64,000 bases of DNA from Corynebacterium efficiens YS-314 (GTDB lineage Bacteria > Actinomycetota > Actinomycetes > Mycobacteriales > Mycobacteriaceae), in assembly GCF_000011305.1 (NCBI RefSeq), contig NC_004369.1, positions 2,294,001 through 2,358,000 of the forward strand, in the 5' to 3' direction. The position numbers were made by a program, and so were the translations under genes. Within the stretch, counting starts at the first letter, position 1, and each line of letters begins with the position of its first letter. Positions 14,788-24,243 of this stretch are shown here, in pieces. A model generated the notes under the pieces. That model was not told the origin of the DNA, did not search any database, and worked only from the letters and a program-made list of their open reading frames with translations.

Positions 14788-16827
14788 ATGAACACGCGTG
14801 TGCACAATATCCGGTTGATCGCTGCCCGTCTGTCCGCCGCCCTGGCAGTCGGGGCCGGTGGCATCATCCTCACCGGTGTGATGCCCATCGGTCACGCGGT
14901 GGCGGCGGAAACCCTCATCGTTGCGGAGGCCCCCGAGTTCTACAGTGACCACGTCACCGATTACACGGGGACCCTGTCCGGCTCTGATATCGCCGCCATC
15001 GAGGAGGCCATCAATGAGGCCCAGGTGGAGGAACAGCGGGAGGTTTTCGTGGTCTTCCTCAATTCCTTCGACGGTGTGACCCCGGAAGAGTGGACCGAGC
15101 AGGCCGTGGCAATCAACGGCGGCGGCAATGTCATGGTCTACGCGGTTTCCCCGGAGGAGGGATTGTTCGGGGTCTGGGGTGGTTCGCAGTGGACGGAGTC
15201 GGAGATCAACGACACCATCGACGCCGCCTATGCGCAGCTGGTCAATGATGAATTCGCCCAGTCCGCCGTGGCCGCGGCCAGGGCTGTCACAGGCGCGGGT
15301 GGTGGTTCCGGTGATTCCGGTTCTGGCGCAGCCTGGTTGGGTGTGGCCGGGGTGGGTGCCGTGGCCGCCGGTGGTGGTCTGTGGGCCTACAACCGGAAAC
15401 GCCAGAAGAAGCAGAGCGCCGAGACCCTGTCCGATGCCCGCAACATCGACCCACGCGACACCAACCGTCTCATGCAGCTGCCCATTGACACCCTGGAGAC
15501 CCTGGCGGAGGAGGAGCTGTCCTCCACGGATGAGTCCATCCGACGGGGTCGGGAGGAGCTCGATATCGCCATGGCGGAATTCGGGCCGGAACGCACCCGC
15601 AGCTTCACCCGGGCGATGAACCACTCCCAGGCCACCCTGCAGAAGGCCTTTGAACTGCAGCAACGCCTCAACGACTCCATTCCCGAGACCGAGGCCGAGA
15701 AACGCGCCATGCTGGTGCAGATCGTCTCCTCCTGCGGACAGGCGGATGATGCCCTCGACGCGGAGGCCGAGAACTTCGCGGAGATGCGCAACCTCCTGGT
15801 CAATGCGGATTCCAAACTGGATGAGATCACCCAGAAGACCATTGATGTGCGCGCCCGCCTGCCCCGTGTGGAACAGACCCTGTCCGACCTGCGCACCCGC
15901 TACGGCAGCACAGTGTTGGAGAGCATCGACGACAATGCGGACCTGGCTACCGCGGCCCTGGAGGAATCCGAGAAGGCGCTGTCGCGTGCACGTGACCTGC
16001 AGGCCAAACCCGCCGGACAACAGGGCGGGCTGGTGGAGGCCATCCGCGAGGCGGAACACGCTGTGTCCACCGCCGACCGTCTCCTCGAGGGCATCGAACA
16101 TGCCGATGAGAACATCGCGGTGGCACGCGCCAATGTTGCCGACCTGATCACCGAGATCGAGGAGGAGATCGCCGAGGCCGCACAGCTGAAGAACCAGGCG
16201 GGTCGTGACGGAACCCGGGCGGACTGGAACGCCCTCGACGAGGCGGTACGACGCGCCGTCGAGGCGCTGTCCAGCGCGCGTGCCGACGCCGAGAGGGACC
16301 CCCTGGGTACCTACACCGAACTCACCGACATCGATTCCGCCCTGGACACCCAGCTCGATGCGGTACGGTCCACCGCCGCCGATCAGCAGCGTCAGCTGCG
16401 TGTCTTCGACCAGCAGCTACGCGCTGCGGCGAGCCAGATCCAGGCAGCAGAGGACCTGATCTCCACCCGTGGTCGCATTGTGAAGTCAGAGGCCCGCACA
16501 CACCTGGCCAACGCCAAGAAACTGCACGCCATGGCCACCCAGCACCGGACCTCTGACACCCCGGCCGCCATCGACTACGCACGTCAGGCCGCGGTGGCGG
16601 GCAAACGTGCCAGATCCTCCGCACAGTCCGATATCAACGACTACCAGAACCGGATGAACCGCCAGCACAGGCCCGGTGGCGGTGCCGGCGGCGCACTCGT
16701 GGCCGGCATGGTCATCAACTCCATCCTCAACAGCGGTGGCCGCGGTGGAGGATTCGGGGGCGGCTTCGGGGGTGGCGGCGGTGGTTTCGGCGGCGGGGGC
16801 GGTTTCGGCGGCGGAGGTCGCTTCTAA
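14788..16827 (+). CDS. TPM-domain membrane protein with coiled coils and glycine-rich tail
   Basis: The start at 14788 gives 679 residues. A signal peptide (residues about 5-35, ending GHAVAAE) is followed by an extracytoplasmic TPM domain (residues about 45-165). A transmembrane helix follows near 183-203 (AWLGVAGVGAVAAGGGLW). A long helical cytoplasmic part of about 400 residues, rich in Glu, Ala and Arg, is probably coiled coil. The last 35 residues are almost only Gly and Phe (GGGFGGGGGGFGG). TPM domains have phosphatase-like folds. The full architecture resembles other actinobacterial TPM proteins of unknown role. It ends 15 bases before the convergent gene at 16843. Confidence 0.85.
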   Translation: MNTRVHNIRLIAARLSAALAVGAGGIILTGVMPIGHAVAAETLIVAEAPEFYSDHVTDYTGTLSGSDIAAIEEAINEAQVEEQREVFVVFLNSFDGVTPEEWTEQAVAINGGGNVMVYAVSPEEGLFGVWGGSQWTESEINDTIDAAYAQLVNDEFAQSAVAAARAVTGAGGGSGDSGSGAAWLGVAGVGAVAAGGGLWAYNRKRQKKQSAETLSDARNIDPRDTNRLMQLPIDTLETLAEEELSSTDESIRRGREELDIAMAEFGPERTRSFTRAMNHSQATLQKAFELQQRLNDSIPETEAEKRAMLVQIVSSCGQADDALDAEAENFAEMRNLLVNADSKLDEITQKTIDVRARLPRVEQTLSDLRTRYGSTVLESIDDNADLATAALEESEKALSRARDLQAKPAGQQGGLVEAIREAEHAVSTADRLLEGIEHADENIAVARANVADLITEIEEEIAEAAQLKNQAGRDGTRADWNALDEAVRRAVEALSSARADAERDPLGTYTELTDIDSALDTQLDAVRSTAADQQRQLRVFDQQLRAAASQIQAAEDLISTRGRIVKSEARTHLANAKKLHAMATQHRTSDTPAAIDYARQAAVAGKRARSSAQSDINDYQNRMNRQHRPGGGAGGALVAGMVINSILNSGGRGGGFGGGFGGGGGGFGGGGGFGGGGRF

Positions 16828-16842
16828 ACACCGGTCCTGGTT

Positions 16843-17352
16843 CTAGATCCGCGGTCGGCGCACCGAGGAATCCACCAGGACACACCCCCAGCTGAGGAAC
16901 ACCGCATCGACGAAGGGGAGTTTGTCACCACCGACGGTACCGACGTGGAACTCCACCCGCCCACTGGTCATGGGGCGCATGCGCGCCACCTCCACCCCAC
17001 CATTGAGGATCACCCGTTCCTTACGCCACGGGGAGACCCGACGGAGCTCATAACGGCGGGTCCCGCACCGTGCCACCAGTTCAGCCACGGAGAAGGACTG
17101 CTGGTTGATGGTGAACACGGAACCATCGGAGGTGGTGGCCCGGCACCTGAACCGCATTGTTCCCGGTGTTGATTCAATGAGCAGACGCTCGTTGGCAACA
17201 TAGAGGACATCAGATCGGACATCGGCGATGATCTCGCCGCTCTCGTCGAAAAGCTCATTACCCAACCACACCCACGTCTCGCGGGTGTGGTCTCCGAAGA
17301 TTCCCGCCTTCGGGCGTTTGCTGCTGTCCATATCGGAATCCTCTGGCTTCAT
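16843..17352 (-). CDS. Hypothetical protein, probable paralogue of the next gene upstream
   Basis: The 169-residue protein has no recognised domain. It has a beta-rich middle (ELFDESGEIIADVRSDVLYVANERLLIE) and a C-terminal hydrophobic strand (FVDAVFLSWGCVLVD). The FLSW motif near the end and the general layout recur in the neighbouring 192-residue protein 34 bases upstream on the same strand, suggesting a tandem duplication. A LURP-one/tubby-like beta-barrel fold is possible, but this is a guess from the strand pattern. Confidence 0.7.
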   Translation of the reverse strand: MKPEDSDMDSSKRPKAGIFGDHTRETWVWLGNELFDESGEIIADVRSDVLYVANERLLIESTPGTMRFRCRATTSDGSVFTINQQSFSVAELVARCGTRRYELRRVSPWRKERVILNGGVEVARMRPMTSGRVEFHVGTVGGDKLPFVDAVFLSWGCVLVDSSVRRPRI

Positions 17353-17386
17353 CTACCTCGGGGAACTGACATTCTCGGCGGGTGCA

Positions 17387-17965
17387 TTAGGTGAACATGA
17401 GGAAGATGATGATCGGGGTGAGCACCACCAGGAAGAGCGTCAGGGCCCAACTGGTTCCCAACATCCTCGATTCCAGGGTCTTGCGGGTGATCCAGGAGAG
17501 GAAGACCTCCTGATCCACCGGCAGACGCACCCCCTTGTCGAACTCGAGGATGGCCCGACGCATGCCATTGTTCACCCCTGTGAACTGAGCCACCTTCTGG
17601 GATGCGGCATCATCGATGATCCAGTTGTTCTTGTTCTCGTTGATGGCTTCCATGTGGGTGCCGTCCATGTCGATCCGGATGTTCTTCGACTTGGAGAACC
17701 CCTTCTCACCGGGATCGGCGGTGAACACCCGGCCATCGGGCAGGGTCGCGGAGGCGGTTCCGTCGATATCGAAGGACAGCTGCCATTCCCGGTCCCCCAC
17801 CGTGGCGGTGGAGGTGAAGGCCTTGGAGGTGGCATCACCGAAGGTGGCGATCCGTTCCTGTTCCTCCCCGCGGAGCAGGTCGGTGGACAGCTGGCCCTCG
17901 GTCCTGGTGCGCTTGCCCCAGGAGGTGTACTCGGTCACGGCGAGATCCTTCGTGGTCATGGACAT
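17387..17965 (-). CDS. Hypothetical protein with C-terminal membrane anchor
   Basis: I choose the ATG at 17965, which gives 192 residues. A second ATG two codons on (17959) fits equally well, and no clear ribosome-binding site precedes either. The soluble part has alternating strands (GRVFTADPGEKGFSKSKNIRID, then NNWIIDDAASQKVAQF). The C-terminus is a single transmembrane helix (LTLFLVVLTPIIIFLMF), so it is a tail-anchored protein facing the cytoplasm. It shares the VFLSW motif with the next gene. The start lies only a few bases beyond the glyS terminator, so a leaderless transcript is possible. Confidence 0.7.
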   Translation of the reverse strand: MSMTTKDLAVTEYTSWGKRTRTEGQLSTDLLRGEEQERIATFGDATSKAFTSTATVGDREWQLSFDIDGTASATLPDGRVFTADPGEKGFSKSKNIRIDMDGTHMEAINENKNNWIIDDAASQKVAQFTGVNNGMRRAILEFDKGVRLPVDQEVFLSWITRKTLESRMLGTSWALTLFLVVLTPIIIFLMFT

Positions 17966-17970
17966 AAGAA

Positions 17971-17998
17971 TAGCACCGGTCGTTTCCAACCGGTGCTA
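17971..17998 (-). terminator. Terminator-like hairpin after glyS
   Basis: Nine base pairs (TAGCACCGG / CCGGTGCTA) enclose a ten-base loop, and a TTCTT tail follows on the minus strand. It lies 39 bases after the glyS stop codon and directly before the start of the next gene. Confidence 0.65.
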
Positions 17999-18036
17999 CC
18001 CCTCATGTGCTGCCCATCATGTCGACAGCGGTGCCA

Positions 18037-19422
18037 TTAGCAGCCGATGAGCTGCTGTGCCAGGTACCCCTGGAGCTCATCGAGTGGCACACGGATCTGC
18101 TCCATGGTGTCACGCTCACGGACGGTCACTGCGTTGTCCTCGAGGGTGTCGAAGTCGACGGTGACACAGAACGGGGTGCCGATCTCATCCTGACGACGGT
18201 AACGACGACCGATCGCACCGGAGGTGTCGTACTCAACATTCCAGAACTGGCGCAGCTCGGCGGCCAGCTTCTCGGCCGGGCCGGACAGCTCGGGCTTCTT
18301 GGACAGCGGCAGGACCGCGACCTTGACCGGCGCGAGGCGACGGTCCAGCTTGAGCACAACGCGCTTGTCGACGCCACCCTTGGAGTTCGGTGCCTCATCC
18401 TCGTGGTACGCATCCATGAGGAAGACCATCATCGCACGGCCCAGGCCGGCGGCCGGCTCGATGACATACGGGATCCAGCGCTCGCCGGTCTCCTGATCGA
18501 AGTAGGACAGGTCCTCTCCGGAACCCTCGGAGTGGACGCGGAGATCGTAGTCGGTACGGTTGGCGATACCCTCCAGCTCACCCCACTTGGAGTTGGCGAA
18601 GTTGAAGGCGTATTCGATGTCCACGGTGCGCTTGGAGTAGTGGGACAGCTTCTCCTGCGGGTGCTCATAGAGACGCAGGTTGTCCGGGTTCACGCCGAGA
18701 TCGATGTACCACTGGTGGCGGGCGTCGATCCAGTGCTGGTGCCACTCTTCATCCTCGCCCGGTTTGACGAAGAATTCCATCTCCATCTGCTCGAACTCAC
18801 GGGTGCGGAAGATGAAGTTACCCGGGGTGATCTCGTTGCGGAAGGACTTGCCGATGTTGGCGATGCCGAACGGTGGCTTCATGCGCGAGGAGTTCATCAC
18901 ATTCTTGAAGTTCACGAAGATGCCCTGCGCGGTCTCCGGGCGGAGGTAGTGCAGGCCCTCCTCATCATCAACAGGCCCCAGGAAGGTCTTGAGCAGGCCG
19001 GAGAAGGCCTTCGGCTCGGTCCACTTGCCGGGCTGGCCGGTCTCCGGGTCGTTGATGTCGGCGAGACCGTTGGCCGGTGGGTGGCCGTGCTTCTCCTCGT
19101 AGGCCTCGAGCAGGTGATCGGCGCGGTAACGCTTGTGGGTGTGCAGGGACTCCACCAGCGGATCGGTGAAGACCTCGACGTGCCCGGAGGTGACCCAGAC
19201 CTGTCGTGGCAGGATGACGGAGGTGTCCACACCGACCACATCGGGTCGGGAGGTGACCATGGTACGCCACCACTGACGCTTGATGTTCTCCTTCAGCTCC
19301 ACACCGAGCGGACCATAATCCCAGGCCGAGCGGGTGCCGCCGTAGATCTCACCACAGGGGTACACCAGTCCACGTCGTTTACACAGGTTCACAACAGTGT
19401 CGATGATCGATTGCTGAGCCAC
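18037..19422 (-). CDS. glyS: Glycyl-tRNA synthetase, dimeric class II type
   Basis: The enzyme charges tRNA-Gly with glycine. I start it at the GTG at 19422 (reads [17 protein letters not shown]), because GGAGGAGAG stands ten bases upstream. This gives 461 residues. Class II motifs are visible: the N-terminal [39 protein letters not shown] (motif 2) and [15 protein letters not shown] (motif 3). The C-terminal anticodon-binding domain ends [12 protein letters not shown]. It is the single-chain archaeal/eukaryotic-like form usual in actinobacteria. It is divergent from the ArsR-zur operon. Confidence 0.97.
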   Translation of the reverse strand: MAQQSIIDTVVNLCKRRGLVYPCGEIYGGTRSAWDYGPLGVELKENIKRQWWRTMVTSRPDVVGVDTSVILPRQVWVTSGHVEVFTDPLVESLHTHKRYRADHLLEAYEEKHGHPPANGLADINDPETGQPGKWTEPKAFSGLLKTFLGPVDDEEGLHYLRPETAQGIFVNFKNVMNSSRMKPPFGIANIGKSFRNEITPGNFIFRTREFEQMEMEFFVKPGEDEEWHQHWIDARHQWYIDLGVNPDNLRLYEHPQEKLSHYSKRTVDIEYAFNFANSKWGELEGIANRTDYDLRVHSEGSGEDLSYFDQETGERWIPYVIEPAAGLGRAMMVFLMDAYHEDEAPNSKGGVDKRVVLKLDRRLAPVKVAVLPLSKKPELSGPAEKLAAELRQFWNVEYDTSGAIGRRYRRQDEIGTPFCVTVDFDTLEDNAVTVRERDTMEQIRVPLDELQGYLAQQLIGC

Positions 19423-19751
19423 GTCGGATGCTCTCCTCCAGGTCGATGGGCAGTTCACTAGTCCCCAGATTAAGGACAGACCTTTCCAATCCTAGCCCAC
19501 CTGACAAGCGGGGTTGACCTGGGCCCGTTTATCCAAGGTCACACTCGATTAGTCAACCAGATGTTATAACCAACAGTTAACATTAGAGATTGAGATATAA
19601 CAGCCGGTGAATTGGATAAAAATCACTTATAGGACATTTCTTTTATTTCCCCATATACCCCACCAGAAGCATCATAAGCAGTTATTCTAGCAATTGTGCT
19701 AAATATGCCGGTGGTGAAGCCACCGGTTTTGAAACAGGAAGGAGGCGTCTC
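19423..19751. promoter_or_regulatory. AT-rich divergent promoter region between glyS and the ArsR-zur operon
   Basis: The 329 bases include a stretch at 19540-19720 that is far more AT-rich than the rest of the window. It contains ATATAAC, TTATAACC and CTAAATATG words that could serve as -10 boxes; the last is correctly oriented for the ArsR gene. A GGAAGGAGG ribosome-binding site precedes the GTG start at 19752. I see no classical Zur palindrome here. Confidence 0.5.
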
Positions 19752-20162
19752 GTGGTCCAAGACGTCACTAACAGGATGATCACGCCACCAGACGATGACG
19801 AGAATCCATCCACCGCGATCTACCTATCCCCGGACAAGGTCGTGGATTCCGCTGAGCTCAGCGTCGCAGACAATATCGCCGCACTCAGCGGCATTATCCG
19901 TGCCGTGGATTCCCCACTCCGGATCCAGATGCTGGTGGCGCTGCATGAGCGCCCGCACTATGTCTCGGAACTCGTCGCCCTCGTGGGTAGTTCCCAGCCC
20001 CTGGTCAGCCAGCACCTCAAGGTTCTTAAAGCTGCCGGTCTGGTCCATGCCGACCGCCGGGGCAGGCAGATGTCCTATTCGCTTGCCCAACCGATGATCA
20101 TCGACATCCTCAAACTCGCCCTACGGGTTGCTGAAAAAGCCCTCGAGACCACTTCGGAGTAG
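19752..20162 (+). CDS. znr: ArsR/SmtB-family metal-responsive regulator
   Basis: The protein has 136 residues and starts at a GTG behind a strong GGAAGGAGG site. After an acidic N-terminal extension of about 35 residues it has the ArsR winged helix. The recognition helix lies in VALVGSSQPLVSQHLKVLKAAGL and the wing in RRGRQMSYSLAQP. Such repressors leave DNA on binding zinc, cadmium or similar metals. The C-terminal helix shows no obvious paired His ligands. It is followed after 46 bases by the Fur-family gene, an arrangement I recognise from C. glutamicum, where the pair is linked to zinc. Confidence 0.85.
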   Translation: MVQDVTNRMITPPDDDENPSTAIYLSPDKVVDSAELSVADNIAALSGIIRAVDSPLRIQMLVALHERPHYVSELVALVGSSQPLVSQHLKVLKAAGLVHADRRGRQMSYSLAQPMIIDILKLALRVAEKALETTSE

Positions 20163-20208
20163 GATCAGGGGAAATAACCACTGTTTCCCAGATTCTCAGG
20201 AGGGTGGC

Positions 20209-20655
20209 ATGGGCCTGAATCGACACGGAGAGAAGTCCACACCCAAGCTCGGCGTGCGCAGCACTCGGCAGCGCAAGGCGGTGGTGGACATTCTGGAGGA
20301 GATCGACAATTTCGCCTCTGCCAAAGCCATCCACGCGGAACTCAACGCGCGGGAGCATTCCGTGGGGTTGACCACCGTGTACCGCACCCTCCAGTCGCTG
20401 GCCGAGATCGGCGCCGTGGATGTGCTCACGGTCACCGGGGGTGAAACCCTCTACCGTCAGTGCCACGATGAGGGACACCACCACCACCTCGTGTGCACCC
20501 AGTGTGGCCGCACCGAGGAGATCGACGGTGGCCCGGTTGAGAGGTGGGCCGGGGAGGTCGCCCGGACCCACGGATTCAGTGTGAGCAGCCACGAGGCTGA
20601 GATCTTCGGACTCTGTCCGGCATGCCGCCCCGATACCGTCGATGGGCAGGCCTGA
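20209..20655 (+). CDS. zur: Fur-family zinc uptake regulator
   Basis: The start at 20209 follows AGGAGG and gives 148 residues. The protein is a Fur-type repressor with a winged helix (STRQRKAVVDILEEID, then GLTTVYRTLQSLAEIG). Its metal-binding part contains the histidine cluster HDEGHHHHLVC with CTQCG, and a second CPAC pair near the C-terminus, which form the structural zinc site. With zinc bound it represses uptake genes. It is the second gene of the ArsR-zur operon and ends five bases before the convergent VIT1 fusion gene. Confidence 0.9.
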   Translation: MGLNRHGEKSTPKLGVRSTRQRKAVVDILEEIDNFASAKAIHAELNAREHSVGLTTVYRTLQSLAEIGAVDVLTVTGGETLYRQCHDEGHHHHLVCTQCGRTEEIDGGPVERWAGEVARTHGFSVSSHEAEIFGLCPACRPDTVDGQA

Positions 20656-20660
20656 CACGT

Positions 20661-21767
20661 CTAGAGCATGGTGCCGAAGGCTAACCCCAGGACGTAGGTG
20701 ATCGAGGCGGCCCCCAACCCCACCAGCAACTGACGGATCGCCCGGTACAGCGGTGGTTTGCCCGACAGGACCCCGGTGAGACCACCGGTGAACAGGAGGG
20801 AGATGCCCACCAGCACCAGTGCCAGGACTCCCGCCGCCACACCGGCAAGACCGAAGAGCAGGGGGATGATCGGGATGAAGGCCCCCACGGAGAAACTGAG
20901 GAAGCTGAACAGCGCCGCAGATCGGGCTGAGCCGGTCTCCTCACGGTCGGTGGTGGGGATGAGGTGGGCGTCGTCAAGCTCACCCCTGCTGGAAACCAGG
21001 GCCCCGAAGACAGCGGCCGCCCTGGCTGCCGCCTCCTGCTCCCCCATGCCACGTGCGCGGTAGACCAGCTCCAGCTCATTGGCATCGACATCGAGCTCCG
21101 GGATGGCGGTGCGGGTCTCCGGGTCGGGGGTTGAGGCGTCGAGAAGCTCCAGCTGGGAGCGCACGGAGATGTACTCGCCGGCCGCCATGGACAACGCCCC
21201 TGACAGGAGGCCGGACACGCCGGTGATCAGCACGATCTGCGGGGCGACGCCACTGGCCATCACGCCGATGACCAGCGCGAGGTTGGAGACCAACCCGTCG
21301 TTAACGCCGAAGACCGCGGCACGGAAATTGCCGCTCATCCGTTCCCGGCCACGGGTGGCAAGACCGCGGATGACCTCGGCGTGGATGCGCTCATCCGCAC
21401 TCATCTGCTCCGTGGCATCATCATCGGAGCTGTAGGGACTGCGGGACTCCGCCGACTGCATCAGAGCCAGGGAGAACACCGACCCGAAACGCCGTGTCAG
21501 CATCCCCAGGACCCTGGTGCGCAGATCAGGTTTGACGGGTCCTCCCCCGGCATCCCCGAGCAGACCACGCCAGTGCGCCTCATGGCGGGATTCCGCCTCA
21601 GCGAGTTTCAACAGGATCTCGCGTTCCTCCCCGGTGCGTTTCCGGGCGAGGTCACGGTAGACCTCCGCCTCGGCACGCTCATTGGCCAGGTAACGCTGCC
21701 ACCGTCGCACCTGATCCGGGGTGGGTGGAGCTGTGGCCGGCTGGTCGGGGTCGGGATCCTCACTCAT
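20661..21767 (-). CDS. Ferritin-like/VIT1 fusion membrane protein (iron or manganese transporter)
   Basis: The protein has 368 residues. Residues about 15-85 form a rubrerythrin-like four-helix segment with Glu and His ligands (NERAEAEVYRDLARKRTGEE, then AEAESRHEAHW). The rest is a VIT1/CCC1 transporter with NFRAAVFGVNDGLVSNLALVIG and about five membrane helices. Fusions of this kind move iron or manganese across the membrane and are related to MbfA exporters. It converges with zur, so it lies in a metal-homeostasis neighbourhood. The direction of transport and the metal are inferences. Confidence 0.85.
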   Translation of the reverse strand: MSEDPDPDQPATAPPTPDQVRRWQRYLANERAEAEVYRDLARKRTGEEREILLKLAEAESRHEAHWRGLLGDAGGGPVKPDLRTRVLGMLTRRFGSVFSLALMQSAESRSPYSSDDDATEQMSADERIHAEVIRGLATRGRERMSGNFRAAVFGVNDGLVSNLALVIGVMASGVAPQIVLITGVSGLLSGALSMAAGEYISVRSQLELLDASTPDPETRTAIPELDVDANELELVYRARGMGEQEAAARAAAVFGALVSSRGELDDAHLIPTTDREETGSARSAALFSFLSFSVGAFIPIIPLLFGLAGVAAGVLALVLVGISLLFTGGLTGVLSGKPPLYRAIRQLLVGLGAASITYVLGLAFGTML

Positions 21768-21785
21768 GTCATGTCTCCCAGGGGG

Positions 21786-22517
21786 TCAGGCGGTGCCGAA
21801 GCGACGGTCGCGACGGGCGTACTCCTCGACCGCGTCGAAGAGATCCTGCGGGGTGAAATCAGGAAAGAGCTTGTCCTGGTACACCATCTCAGCATAGGCC
21901 GACTGCCACAGCAGGAAGTTGGAGGTGCGCTTCTCCCCCGAGGGACGCAGGAAGAGATCGACATCCGGCATGTCCGGCTCATCGAGGAAATCCGGGAAGG
22001 TCTTCTCATTGATCTGCTCAGGCCGCAGCTGGCCGGCAGCCGCCTGCCGGGCGATCTCGCGGGCGGCATCGATAATCTCGGCGCGGCCACCGTAGTTCAC
22101 ACACATCGCCAGGGTCATGTTGGTGTTGTCTTTGGTCAGTTCCTCCGCGGCCTCCAGCTCACGGATCACCGAACGCCACAGACGGGGACGACGCCCCACC
22201 CACCGGACACGGACGCCCTTCTCATGCAGGCCATCACGCTGTCGACGCAGCACATCCCGGTTGAACCCCATGAGGAAACGGACCTCCTCGGTGGAGCGGC
22301 GCCAGTTCTCCGTGGAGAAGGCATAGGCGGACAGGTACGGAACACCGAGTGCCAGGCAGGCATCCACCACGTCGAGCAGCACCGCCTCACCACGCCGGTG
22401 GCCCTCGGTGCGTTTCATGCCCTTCTCCGTGGCCCAGCGGCCGTTTCCATCCATGACCAGCGCGATATGCCGGGGCAGGAATTCAGCAGGGATGTTGGGG
22501 GGTACAAGTTCACTCAC
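21786..22517 (-). CDS. uppS: Undecaprenyl/polyprenyl diphosphate synthase (cis-type)
   Basis: The 243-residue cis-prenyltransferase elongates an allylic diphosphate with IPP to make the lipid carrier for cell-wall synthesis. The catalytic Asp is in [13 protein letters not shown] near residue 23. Also present are [21 protein letters not shown] and the C-terminal [24 protein letters not shown]. It is followed by the VIT1 fusion and preceded by recO on the same strand. Confidence 0.95.
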   Translation of the reverse strand: MSELVPPNIPAEFLPRHIALVMDGNGRWATEKGMKRTEGHRRGEAVLLDVVDACLALGVPYLSAYAFSTENWRRSTEEVRFLMGFNRDVLRRQRDGLHEKGVRVRWVGRRPRLWRSVIRELEAAEELTKDNTNMTLAMCVNYGGRAEIIDAAREIARQAAAGQLRPEQINEKTFPDFLDEPDMPDVDLFLRPSGEKRTSNFLLWQSAYAEMVYQDKLFPDFTPQDLFDAVEEYARRDRRFGTA

Positions 22518-22568
22518 AATCCATCATTGTGCCACGCCCACCGCACATCCCCGGACCAACACCCGCTC

Positions 22569-23297
22569 TCACACCTGATCCAGGACCTCCAGCGTGGGGA
22601 GTTTGCGTTCCAGATGCCACTGCAGGTGTGCTGTGGTCAGCCGGTGGATAGCCCCGGTCAACCCGGGGTGCTCCGCCAGCACCCGCCCACCCTGCCCGTG
22701 GGCGAGCAGCCACATCATATGCAGCGTTTCCGCGGGTATCTTCGCGCTACCCTGGGGGCGGCAGTAGAGACAGACCGCCCCACCGGCACCGGGATGGAAG
22801 GCGGTGTGGGGCCCGGGGCGTCCGCACTGCGCACAGTCGAAGAGACTGGGGGCCCACCCCGCATGATCCATCGCGCGGAGCATGTACTCATCCAGGAGCA
22901 GCACCGGGTGCTCTGCATTCTGCATGCGCTGCAGTGCGGCGGTGGTGGCATCGAACAGGTACGGCCCCTGCTCCATCGGTGCGATGCTGGAGGCGATCTC
23001 CAGGATGGCCGAGGCTGCGGAATAGCGTTTGAAATCATCGATGATGCCGGAGGCGTAGTACCCCACGGTGTCCGCACCGGAGATCGTGGACAGATTACGC
23101 CCCGGATACAGCTGGACATCCAGCTCCACGAACAGCTGGAGCCGGGAACCGAACCGGGATTTCGACCGCCTCACCCCCTTGGCCACCCCCCGGACAATAC
23201 CGTGGTCACGGGTGAGCAGGACAACGATGCGATCGGCCTCACCGAAGTCGTGGGTCCGCACCACCAGGGCACGGTCCCGGTAACTCTCCCTGCGCAC
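22569..23297 (-). CDS. recO: DNA repair protein RecO
   Basis: The 242-residue protein starts at a GTG. It loads RecA with RecR and anneals single strands during recombination repair. The N-terminal OB-fold (YRDRALVVRTHDFGEADRIV, then GIVRGVAKGVRRSKSRFG) is followed by a helical domain with a zinc site made of two CxxC pairs (DCAQCG and VCLYC). It lies between era and uppS on the same strand, the standard actinobacterial order. Confidence 0.93.
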   Translation of the reverse strand: MRRESYRDRALVVRTHDFGEADRIVVLLTRDHGIVRGVAKGVRRSKSRFGSRLQLFVELDVQLYPGRNLSTISGADTVGYYASGIIDDFKRYSAASAILEIASSIAPMEQGPYLFDATTAALQRMQNAEHPVLLLDEYMLRAMDHAGWAPSLFDCAQCGRPGPHTAFHPGAGGAVCLYCRPQGSAKIPAETLHMMWLLAHGQGGRVLAEHPGLTGAIHRLTTAHLQWHLERKLPTLEVLDQV

Positions 23298-23325
23298 CGG
23301 TTACACCAATCCCCACCGACGTGGT

Positions 23326-24243
23326 CTAGAACCCCAGGCGGTTGAGTGCCTTGGGGTCGGACTGCCAGTTCTTGAGGATCTTGATGCGCAGATCCAGGTA
23401 GATGTTCTTGCCGAGCAGCTTCGTCAGCTGCTGGCGGGAATTGTGGATGATCCGCCCCATGCGCTGGTTGTTGTGGCCCATGATGATGTCCTTCTGGCCC
23501 GGGCGTTCCACGTAGATGATCGCATGGACGGTAAGCATGCCGGGACGGGGTTCATCCGGGAGGACCTCGTCGATCTCCACGGCGATGGAGTGCGGCAGTT
23601 CATCCTTGAGACCGGACAGGGCCGCCTCACGGATCAGCTCCGACATGCGGGTCTCGATGTCCTCATCGGTGATGTGATCATCCGGGTAGTACTTGGGGCC
23701 CTCCGGCAGGAGACCGGCGATGACAGCAGCGAGGGTGTCGATGTTCTCACCCGAGGCGGAGGACACGGGAACCACCTCGCTTTCGCCCCCGAGCAGCTCA
23801 TGGACCGCCATGAGCTGGGCCGCAACCTGGTCCCAGGATGCCTTGTCGATCTTGGTGACAATACCCACGATGGGGGTCTTCGGTGCGGCGGTGCGCACCG
23901 CATCGAGGATCCAGCGGTCACCGGGGCCGATCTTGTCGGTGGCCGGGATGGTCAGGCCGATGAGATCCACATCGGAGTAGGTGTCCTTGACCGATTCATT
24001 GAGACGCTCGCCCAGGAGGGTGCGTGGGCGGTGCAGGCCGGGGGTGTCCACGACGATGATCTGGGCGTCCTCGCGGTGCACCAGGCCGCGGATCGGGTGA
24101 CGGGTGGTTTCAGGCTGATCGGCTGTGATGGCGATCTTCTCACCCACCAGGGCGTTGGTCAGCGTGGATTTGCCTGTGTTGGGGCGGCCGACGAAGCTGA
24201 CGAAGCCTGAACGGAAACCTTCCGGGGTGTCGGTAAAGCTCAT
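23326..24243 (-). CDS. era: GTPase Era
   Basis: The start at 24243 gives 305 residues. Era is a GTPase with a KH domain that binds 16S rRNA and assists 30S assembly. The G1 motif is GRPNTGKST, G3 is VDTPGLHRP and G4 is TKID. The C-terminal KH domain (RPGQKDIIMGHNNQRMGRII) ends with DPKALNRLGF. In place of the usual ligand-contacting Leu/Ser after G3 nothing unusual is seen. It is downstream of the CBS-domain gene and upstream of recO. Confidence 0.96.
   Translation of the reverse strand: MSFTDTPEGFRSGFVSFVGRPNTGKSTLTNALVGEKIAITADQPETTRHPIRGLVHREDAQIIVVDTPGLHRPRTLLGERLNESVKDTYSDVDLIGLTIPATDKIGPGDRWILDAVRTAAPKTPIVGIVTKIDKASWDQVAAQLMAVHELLGGESEVVPVSSASGENIDTLAAVIAGLLPEGPKYYPDDHITDEDIETRMSELIREAALSGLKDELPHSIAVEIDEVLPDEPRPGMLTVHAIIYVERPGQKDIIMGHNNQRMGRIIHNSRQQLTKLLGKNIYLDLRIKILKNWQSDPKALNRLGF

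Noticed and set aside
21381-23345. Plus-strand open frame of 654 codons across uppS and recO
   Set aside because: It is antisense to three conserved genes, and such length is common in GC-rich DNA.
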